DNA of 64,000 nucleotides from Rhizobium tibeticum (GTDB lineage: Bacteria; Pseudomonadota; Alphaproteobacteria; Rhizobiales; Rhizobiaceae), in NCBI RefSeq assembly GCF_900110205.1, contig NZ_FOCV01000018.1:1-64000 (forward strand), read 5' to 3'. Within the stretch, counting starts at the first letter, position 1. Every line of letters starts with the position of its first letter. Shown piece after piece: positions 58,313 to 64,000 of this stretch. Made by a program: the position numbers and the translations under genes. The notes under the pieces were generated by a model. The model saw only the letters and a list, made by a program, of their open reading frames with translations. It was not told the origin of the DNA and did not search any database.

Positions 58313-59169
58313 CAGTGCTTGTCCATGTCCTCAATAATAAGCGCACGCAGCTTTTCGTCGACCACCGGGCGACGCCCGAACCACTTCTCGAAACCAGGTA
58401 CTGCCTGATGCAGCAGCATGCCAAGCCCATCGACAACAGGAAATCCTTGCTGAACAGCCTGGGTTAAGAACGGCGTCTTCAGGGGGACATAGACGATATC
58501 CGTTACAACTGCATCGGGCAGCAGGGGTGAGAAATCAATCCGCGGTGCCTCCTCGCCAGTCATGCCCAGAGAGGTCGTGTTGACGAAAAGACCGGCTCCG
58601 CGCATGACGTCCGGCAAGGCTGCCATCGAATGGGCATATATTTTGGGGCCAAACCGATCTGCCAATTCCTGAGCCCGCTCGACCGTTCTGTTGACCAGAT
58701 GTATTTCCCTGACGCCGCGATCACGCAGAGCCTGGACGATGGCGCGGCTGGCGCCGCCGGCGCCAAGCACCACCGCCGACTGGGCCCTATCCCAGCCGGA
58801 ATGTCGTTCATCCAGATTTGCGGTGAAGCCGCGTCCATCCGTGTTGGTTGCCTTGAGCCGGCCGTCCTCGATCCAAAGTGTGTTGGATGCACCAAGTTCG
58901 TCAGAAAGTTCGTCCGGATCGTCGGCGAGTTTGAACGCCATCTCCTTGTGCGGGATGGTGACGTTGCCGCCTACGAAGCCGGATTCGCCGCTCTTCAAAG
59001 AATCCACAAAGACCGAAAAATCGGCGGGCGCGACCTCGTGGGCGCGATAGGATCCCGGCAATCCAAGCGTCTTCAACCAATAGCCATGGATAAGAGGCGA
59101 CCGGGAATGCTTGATAGGAAAGCCCGTGACGAAGGCCTGCGGCCCTAATGTTTCACGTGAATCATCCAT
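58312..59169 (-). CDS. aroE: Shikimate dehydrogenase
   Basis: 285 residues. GFPIKHSRSPLIHG, the catalytic Lys in VTIPHKEMAF, Asp in ATNTDGRGF, and nucleotide loop VLGAGGASRA. It reduces 3-dehydroshikimate with NADPH. ATG 59169 is preferred over a GTG at 59178. Odd: codons 3-7 lie inside a parS-like palindrome. Confidence 0.95.
   Translation of the reverse strand: MDDSRETLGPQAFVTGFPIKHSRSPLIHGYWLKTLGLPGSYRAHEVAPADFSVFVDSLKSGESGFVGGNVTIPHKEMAFKLADDPDELSDELGASNTLWIEDGRLKATNTDGRGFTANLDERHSGWDRAQSAVVLGAGGASRAIVQALRDRGVREIHLVNRTVERAQELADRFGPKIYAHSMAALPDVMRGAGLFVNTTSLGMTGEEAPRIDFSPLLPDAVVTDIVYVPLKTPFLTQAVQQGFPVVDGLGMLLHQAVPGFEKWFGRRPVVDEKLRALIIEDMDKH
59149..59164. promoter_or_regulatory. parS-like ParB binding site (one mismatch)
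   Basis: TGTTTCACGTGAATCA matches parS TGTTTCACGTGAAACA in 15 of 16 positions. It is located at the aroE 5' end and the maf stop, 1.4 kb left of oriC. parS sites near the origin are normal in alphaproteobacteria. ParB/Noc genes are not in the window. Confidence 0.7.
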
Positions 59170-59761
59170 CAATGGCACTCAATTCTCTCAGTTTCTCCAA
59201 GAGCGGCAGCATCGGCAGTCCCAGAATTGTAAAATAGTCGCCGTCGATTCTCGAAAACAATTGAAGCCCTTCCCCCTCGAGTTGATAGGCGCCGACGCTG
59301 CTAAGTGCCCTCTCTCCTACGCGGTTCAAATGTCGCGCGATAAAATCAGCACTGAGTGGCCGCATAGTCAGCTCGGCGTGCGAGACATGCTCCCAGACGA
59401 TATCGCCGTCGTAAGCAATCGCGATGGCGCTGTTCAGCCGATGCGTCTTGCCCGACAGCACCTGAAGATGATTTGTGGCATCGGTCATGTCCTTCGGCTT
59501 ATGGAAGGTCTGCGGCCCAAGAGACATCGTTTGATCCGATCCGATGACGAAGCGCGCCGGAAACCGGTCGCTGACCTCCTTCGCTTTGGCCTTGGCGAGG
59601 ACGAGCGCGACTGTATCCGGCGTTGCTCCCTCTCGTTCGAGGGGCTCTTCCAGCGCGCGTTCGTCAATATGGGCTGCATGCGCCTCGAAAGCGAGACCGG
59701 CATTGTGCATCAGCAGGCGGCGAAACGGACTGGAGGATGCGAGAATGAGCTTAGGTGTCAT
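59162..59761 (-). CDS. maf: Maf-family nucleoside triphosphate pyrophosphatase
   Basis: 199 residues. N-terminal LILASSSPFRRLL, and DQTMSLGPQTFHKP, the Maf pattern. The enzyme hydrolyses non-canonical or (m)UTP/CTP-type nucleotides and can affect septation. ATG 59761 was chosen; a longer reading reaches into ppsR without family sequence. Confidence 0.94.
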   Translation of the reverse strand: MTPKLILASSSPFRRLLMHNAGLAFEAHAAHIDERALEEPLEREGATPDTVALVLAKAKAKEVSDRFPARFVIGSDQTMSLGPQTFHKPKDMTDATNHLQVLSGKTHRLNSAIAIAYDGDIVWEHVSHAELTMRPLSADFIARHLNRVGERALSSVGAYQLEGEGLQLFSRIDGDYFTILGLPMLPLLEKLRELSAIDG

Positions 59762-59789
59762 ATGGCCTCGAACATATCTGATGCTGCGC

Positions 59790-60611
59790 TTACCGTAGCT
59801 TCGGACGGAGGGCAACAATTGCTGCCGCTGTCTCTTCGATGGAGCGGCGTGTCACGTCAATGAGCGGCCAATTGTGCCGGGCACAAAGCGACCGCGCATA
59901 TTTCAGCTCCTCCGAGATCGCAGCTCTGTCTGTATATTGCCCGCGGTCAAAACCCGGTGTTGTTCCCAGGATGCGGTTTTCGCGGACCTGAGAAATCCGG
60001 TCGGTCGTGGCGATCAGGCAGACGATCAAGGGTTTGGTCGCGAGGAATAGGCTTTCCGGGAGCGGCACGCCATAAACGACTGGAATGTTGGCCGTCTTGA
60101 TACCACGATTGGCGAGGTAGATACTCGTCGGCGTCTTCGACGTCCGACTGATGCCGATGATCACGACGTCAGCATCATTGTAGTCATCAGGCATCTGGCC
60201 GTCGTCATGATCCATCGTGAAGTTGAGGGCTTCGATGCGCGCGAAGTAGCCGGCATTCATCACGTGTTGCGCGCCGACCCGGCGACGTGAGGGTGCACCG
60301 AGATAGATCTGGAATGCATTCATGACAGGCTCTAACACGTTCACGGATGCAACACTCATCTCCGAGCAGCGTTGATCAATGAGGGTCGCAAGCTCGCGGT
60401 CGACAATCGTATAGAGAACGATGCCAGGCTGACTGTCGATCGACTGGAGAACCTGCAGGAGCTGCTTGCGATTGCGGACGAGCGGATAGACATGCTCGAT
60501 TGGCTGGGCGGATTTGAATTGCGCCGAGGCAGCGCGCCCGGCCGAAATCAGTGTTTCGCCGGTCGAGTCAGAAATCAGATGCAAATGGAAGAAGTTCGTG
60601 CGGTTCTCCAC
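59790..60611 (-). CDS. ppsR: PEP synthase / pyruvate-phosphate dikinase regulatory protein (DUF299)
   Basis: A 273-residue bifunctional kinase/phosphotransferase that switches PpsA or PPDK. FHLHLISDSTGET is the signature; the P-loop-like GISRTSKTPTSIYLA is the DUF299 hallmark. It begins with GTG at 60611. In several alphaproteobacteria this gene flanks oriC opposite hemE, as here. No pps or ppdK gene is in the window. Confidence 0.94.
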   Translation of the reverse strand: MENRTNFFHLHLISDSTGETLISAGRAASAQFKSAQPIEHVYPLVRNRKQLLQVLQSIDSQPGIVLYTIVDRELATLIDQRCSEMSVASVNVLEPVMNAFQIYLGAPSRRRVGAQHVMNAGYFARIEALNFTMDHDDGQMPDDYNDADVVIIGISRTSKTPTSIYLANRGIKTANIPVVYGVPLPESLFLATKPLIVCLIATTDRISQVRENRILGTTPGFDRGQYTDRAAISEELKYARSLCARHNWPLIDVTRRSIEETAAAIVALRPKLR

Positions 60612-61013
60612 GCTATTTTCCGCGACTTGTTGAAAAGACTGGACAAAGCAGAGCTAAGAGACGCGGCACGGGTAAGGCAAGGGAAAACATGCCAGCTTTT
60701 CCACAAATCGGATTTCGGGGGAGCCAATGAGCGTGCCGTGTTGGTTCTGTGGATAACGGACGACAGTTCGACCGATGTTGATCGCTTTTCCACAGTTCAA
60801 CCTCGACCGGCGAGCTTCTATCCGATTGGAAAGATTTTCATTTTCTTGCTTATCCACGATTTGCGCCAAACAACTGGACGTTCGATCCTTTCGGATCATC
60901 GGTGGCGCGACAAAACGCTTCGGGCGTGGATAGATTTTAATCCTTGATAGAAACAGACTCTAAGAAATAGAAACCTTTTAAAATATCTTTGATTTTTTAT
61001 AGGGAAGAAGCGC
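60612..61013. other. Probable chromosomal replication origin (oriC)
   Basis: 402 bp without a gene between ppsR and hemE, the classic alphaproteobacterial origin position. DnaA-box-like 9-mers: TTTTCCACA 60697-60705 (+), perfect TTATCCACA at 60748-60756 (-), TTTTCCACA 60786-60794 (+), TTATCCACG 60850-60858 (+), CTATCCACG 60925-60933 (-). An AT-rich stretch at about 60935-61005 could be the unwinding element. No TTAA-N7-TTAA CtrA box was noticed. Confidence 0.88.
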
Positions 61014-62048
61014 GTGGGTGAGAACCGCCGGAAAATCATGAGGGTCTTGGACGGCGAGACGCTCAGCCCTCCTCCAATCTGGCTGATGAGACAGGCGGGG
61101 CGATATCTGCCCGAATACCGGGAAACGCGTGCGAAGGCCGGAGGTTTCCTTGATCTCTGTTATACGCCTGAGCATGCAGTGGAGGTCACTCTCCAGCCCA
61201 TCCGACGCTACGGCTTTGACGCAGCCATTCTCTTTTCCGATATCCTTGTGATTCCGGATGCGATGAAGCGCAACGTTCGCTTCACCGAGGGGCATGGCCC
61301 GGAGATGGATCCAATCGATGAAGCCGCAATCGCCCGGATCGAGACCGATGGTGTCATCGACTACCTGAAGCCGGTTCTGGAAACAGTTGGGCGCCTGCGA
61401 AGCGAGTTGCCGGTCGAGACGACCCTGCTTGGCTTCTGCGGCGCTCCATGGACGGTTGCTACCTATATGATTGCCGGCCATGGTACGCCCGATCAGGCTC
61501 CGGCCCGGCTCTTTGGCTACAAGTATCCGAAGGCCTTCGAACGTCTGCTCGCGGTATTGGCTGAGGTGTCAGCCGACTACCTGGTTGCACAGATCGATGC
61601 AGGGGCCGATGCGGTCCAGATCTTCGATTCCTGGGCTGGTGTTCTCGGTGAGCGGGAATTTGAGGCATTCGCAGTGAAGCCTGTTGCGCGGATGATTGCG
61701 TCCATCAAGGCGCGGCGGCCGAATGCTCGGGTCATTTCCTTCGCCAAGGGAGCCGGGTTCCTGCTGAAGGACTACCGCCAAAAAACGAAGGCGGATGCGA
61801 TCGGGCTCGATTGGTCAGTGCCTCTGGATTTTGCTGTAGAATTGCAGAAGGACGGAGCCGTACAAGGTAATCTCGATCCGATGCGTGTAGTCGCCGGCGG
61901 CGCAGCGCTTTCGGAGGGAATCAACGATATTCTCGACAAGCTCAGCGACGGTCCGCTGATATTCAATCTCGGACATGGGATCACGCCACAGGCCGACCCT
62001 CGCAATGTCCAGCTGCTCGTGGACCACGTCCGCAGTTGGAGGCGCTAG
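61014..62048 (+). CDS. hemE: Uroporphyrinogen decarboxylase
   Basis: 344 residues, haem pathway. PPIWLMRQAGRYLPEYR is the universal N-terminal signature; LLGFCGAPWTVATYM and NLGHGI follow. It starts with GTG 61014 immediately beside oriC; an ATG at 61038 is the alternative. hemJ starts 3 bp after its stop. Confidence 0.97.
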   Translation: MGENRRKIMRVLDGETLSPPPIWLMRQAGRYLPEYRETRAKAGGFLDLCYTPEHAVEVTLQPIRRYGFDAAILFSDILVIPDAMKRNVRFTEGHGPEMDPIDEAAIARIETDGVIDYLKPVLETVGRLRSELPVETTLLGFCGAPWTVATYMIAGHGTPDQAPARLFGYKYPKAFERLLAVLAEVSADYLVAQIDAGADAVQIFDSWAGVLGEREFEAFAVKPVARMIASIKARRPNARVISFAKGAGFLLKDYRQKTKADAIGLDWSVPLDFAVELQKDGAVQGNLDPMRVVAGGAALSEGINDILDKLSDGPLIFNLGHGITPQADPRNVQLLVDHVRSWRR

Positions 62049-62051
62049 CTC

Positions 62052-62588
62052 ATGGAAAAACAGACCGATGAGAAGCCCGGCGCCTATGCGCGTCGCCGCG
62101 CCCATTTCGCGATCCTGCTTTTCGCGCTTCTGGCCGTGGGGCTGTTTGTCTGGAATCCGGCTGACCTCTACCTCTGGATCAAGGCTCTTCATGTCATCGC
62201 AGTGATTTCCTGGATGGCCGGTCTTTTCTACATGCCGCGGCTTTTCATCTATCATACCGACGCCGAGCCGGGTTCCATGCAGTCGGAAACCTTCAAGGTC
62301 ATGGAGCGGCGCCTGCTGAAGGTGATCATGAACCCGGCAATGATGCTAACCTGGATCTTTGGACTTTATCTCGCTTGGTCGGTCTATGGCTTTCAGGGTG
62401 GCTGGCTGCACGCGAAGATTGGTCTCGTTGTGCTCTTGACGGCCGTGCACGTCTTTTTTTCCCGCGCGGCCAGAGCGTTCGAGCGCGATGAGAACCGCCG
62501 GCCGGCGCGCTATTGGCGTTTCATGAACGAGGCGCCAACCCTGTTGATGATCGCGATTGTCATTCTGGTCGTGGTCAAGCCCTTCTGA
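62052..62588 (+). CDS. hemJ: Protoporphyrinogen oxidase HemJ
   Basis: A 178-residue integral membrane protein with about four segments. IKALHVIAVISWMAGLFYMPRL carries His47 and the motif of the HemJ family, the oxidase used by most bacteria lacking HemG/HemY. With hemE this is a small haem operon. A longer polar N-terminal tail (1-17) precedes the first segment. Confidence 0.93.
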   Translation: MEKQTDEKPGAYARRRAHFAILLFALLAVGLFVWNPADLYLWIKALHVIAVISWMAGLFYMPRLFIYHTDAEPGSMQSETFKVMERRLLKVIMNPAMMLTWIFGLYLAWSVYGFQGGWLHAKIGLVVLLTAVHVFFSRAARAFERDENRRPARYWRFMNEAPTLLMIAIVILVVVKPF

Positions 62589-62778
62589 GAAAACGCTGTT
62601 CGGTTAAATTTGCTTCATTTTAAGCAGCCCCCTTGCGGCGGTGATCCTTACTCGCTATTTTCGCTCCACCTCATCCTTGTGGCATGTATGTAAAGTTCGA
62701 TCGTCTGCGATCTCTTCGCAGGACCGGTTACAGCCTCGACATCGCCTCCCCCCAGAATTATAGAGTAATGGTCACTTC
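62589..62778 (+). promoter_or_regulatory. Leader region of rho
   Basis: 190 bp between hemJ and rho, with pyrimidine-rich stretches and no gene. Rho genes are usually autoregulated through their leader; C-rich text (about 62745-62756) could act as a Rho-loading site. No hairpin terminator is seen. Confidence 0.4.
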
Positions 62779-64000
62779 ATGGCTGAAATGAAGCTTCAAG
62801 AACTTAAGAGTAAGTCCCCGACGGATCTGCTGGCATTTGCCGAATCGCTCGAGGTCGAAAATGCGAGCACAATGCGCAAACAGGAATTGATGTTTGCCAT
62901 ACTAAAGGTGCTTGCGAGCCAGGATGTGGAGATCATCGGCGAAGGCGTCGTTGAAGTGCTTCAGGATGGTTTTGGCTTCCTGCGGTCCGCCAATGCCAAC
63001 TATCTTCCGGGCCCAGACGATATCTATATCTCGCCTTCCCAAATCCGCCGTTTCTCGCTGAAGACCGGCGACACTGTTGAGGGTCCAATTCGTGGGCCGA
63101 AGGAAGGCGAGCGCTATTTCGCGCTTCTGAAGGTCAATACGATCAATTTCGACGATCCCGAGAAGATTCGTCACAAGGTGCACTTCGACAATCTGACGCC
63201 ACTTTATCCGAACGAACGCTTCAGGATGGAGTTGGATGCCCCAACGTCCAAGGATCTTTCGCCGCGCGTCATCGATCTCGTCGCGCCGCTCGGCAAGGGC
63301 CAGCGTGGACTGATCGTCGCACCGCCGCGCACGGGTAAGACTGTCCTGCTCCAGAACATCGCCCATTCGATCACTGCGAATCACCCCGAGTGCTATCTCA
63401 TCGTACTCCTCATCGACGAACGTCCCGAGGAAGTTACGGACATGCAGCGTTCGGTCCGCGGCGAAGTCATTTCGTCGACGTTCGACGAACCTGCCGTGCG
63501 CCACGTCCAGGTGGCTGAAATGGTAATCGAGAAGGCAAAGCGTCTTGTGGAGCACGGCCGCGACGTTGTCATCCTGCTCGATTCAATCACGCGTTTGGGC
63601 CGCGCCTACAACACTGTTGTGCCCTCTTCTGGTAAGGTTCTCACGGGTGGTGTCGACGCAAACGCCCTGCAGCGACCGAAGCGCTTTTTCGGCGCTGCGC
63701 GTAATATCGAGGAAGGTGGCTCGCTGACGATCATCGCGACCGCTCTTATTGATACCGGCAGCCGCATGGACGAAGTGATCTTTGAAGAGTTCAAGGGGAC
63801 CGGTAACTCTGAAATCGTTCTCGACCGCAAGGTTGCCGACAAACGCATTTTCCCGGCAATGGATATCCTGAAGTCCGGTACACGTAAGGAAGATCTGCTG
63901 GTGCCGCGGCAGGATCTGCAGAAGATCTTCGTGTTGCGCCGCATCTTGGCGCCGATGGGAACGACCGACGCCATCGAATTCCTGATCGACAAGCTGAAGC
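62779..64000 (+). CDS. rho: Transcription termination factor Rho (partial, cut by window edge)
   Basis: 407 codons are visible of an expected 421 or so; the C-terminus lies off the right edge. The reading frame is open throughout: MAEMKLQELK start, the N-terminal RNA-binding domain, then GFGFLRS, P-loop APPRTGKT, IDERPEEVTDMQR, LLDSITRLGRAYN, and FKGTGNSEI. The APPRTGKT version of the P-loop is usual in alphaproteobacteria. It ends transcription at unstructured C-rich RNA. Confidence 0.95.
   Translation, partial: MAEMKLQELKSKSPTDLLAFAESLEVENASTMRKQELMFAILKVLASQDVEIIGEGVVEVLQDGFGFLRSANANYLPGPDDIYISPSQIRRFSLKTGDTVEGPIRGPKEGERYFALLKVNTINFDDPEKIRHKVHFDNLTPLYPNERFRMELDAPTSKDLSPRVIDLVAPLGKGQRGLIVAPPRTGKTVLLQNIAHSITANHPECYLIVLLIDERPEEVTDMQRSVRGEVISSTFDEPAVRHVQVAEMVIEKAKRLVEHGRDVVILLDSITRLGRAYNTVVPSSGKVLTGGVDANALQRPKRFFGAARNIEEGGSLTIIATALIDTGSRMDEVIFEEFKGTGNSEIVLDRKVADKRIFPAMDILKSGTRKEDLLVPRQDLQKIFVLRRILAPMGTTDAIEFLIDKLK

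Overview
The window is a core chromosomal segment of an alphaproteobacterium, most likely family Rhizobiaceae (Rhizobium/Sinorhizobium/Agrobacterium type). The assignment rests on recognised gene sets: ActS/ActR, the chvI-chvG-hprK-EIIA-HPr-ahcY cluster, a DivL-type pseudo-histidine-kinase, his and trp blocks in the usual alphaproteobacterial arrangement, and the hemE-oriC-ppsR neighbourhood. No insertion sequence, prophage, CRISPR array or tRNA gene was found. About 60 protein genes are called. The last one, rho, is cut by the right edge.

Layout. 1-665: no protein gene; a leftward sigma70-like promoter with A-tracts upstream looks like that of an rRNA operon lying just off the left edge. 666-5611: hrpB helicase, redox two-component system actSR, mmcB. 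5792-11244: L,D-transpeptidase lipoprotein, malate synthase G, a cytochrome P450, and a DUF1402 exported protein. 11419-13758 (minus): hslV-GNAT-hslU. 13937-18596 (plus): hisB-DUF2628-hisH-hisA-hisF-hisE-coaA. 18593-21347 (minus): alkB, arfB, pckA. 21689-27153 (plus): chvI-chvG, a PTS-Ntr-like relay (HprK, EIIA-Man, HPr), ahcY. 27357-39315 (plus): divL, a tsaE-sugar kinase fusion, murU, addB, addA, trxA. 39364-44423 (minus): trpF-trpB-trpA-accD-folC. 44498-49304 (minus): YgjP metallopeptidase, DUF2852, phaZ, FAH-family hydrolase, glutathionyl-hydroquinone-reductase-like GST. 49463-50362 (plus): DUF2218 and a nitroreductase. 50428-55750 (minus): gyrB, XRE regulator, smr, mltA, Tim44-like protein. 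55876-56940 (plus): fxsA, secB. 56998-60611 (minus): dnaQ-coaE-aroE-maf-ppsR. 60612-61013: the probable chromosomal replication origin. 61014-64000 (plus): hemE, hemJ, rho.

How it fits together. The window crosses oriC near its right end. The origin has five DnaA-box-like sites, one of them perfect, and an AT-rich stretch before hemE. Two parS-like palindromes with identical cores lie 1.4 kb and about 41 kb away on the left side. Cell-cycle and envelope control (DivL, ChvG/ChvI), peptidoglycan recycling (AmgK-like kinase domain plus MurU), recombination repair (AddAB) and housekeeping biosynthesis share compact, often overlapping operons. The most interesting points are the Tyr-for-His DivL, the TsaE-kinase fusion next to MurU, the lysozyme-like signature in DUF1402, the ahcY upstream palindrome, the zinc-ribbon-less AccD and the parS/oriC architecture. 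All function calls come from reading motifs and recalled family features; no database search was run.
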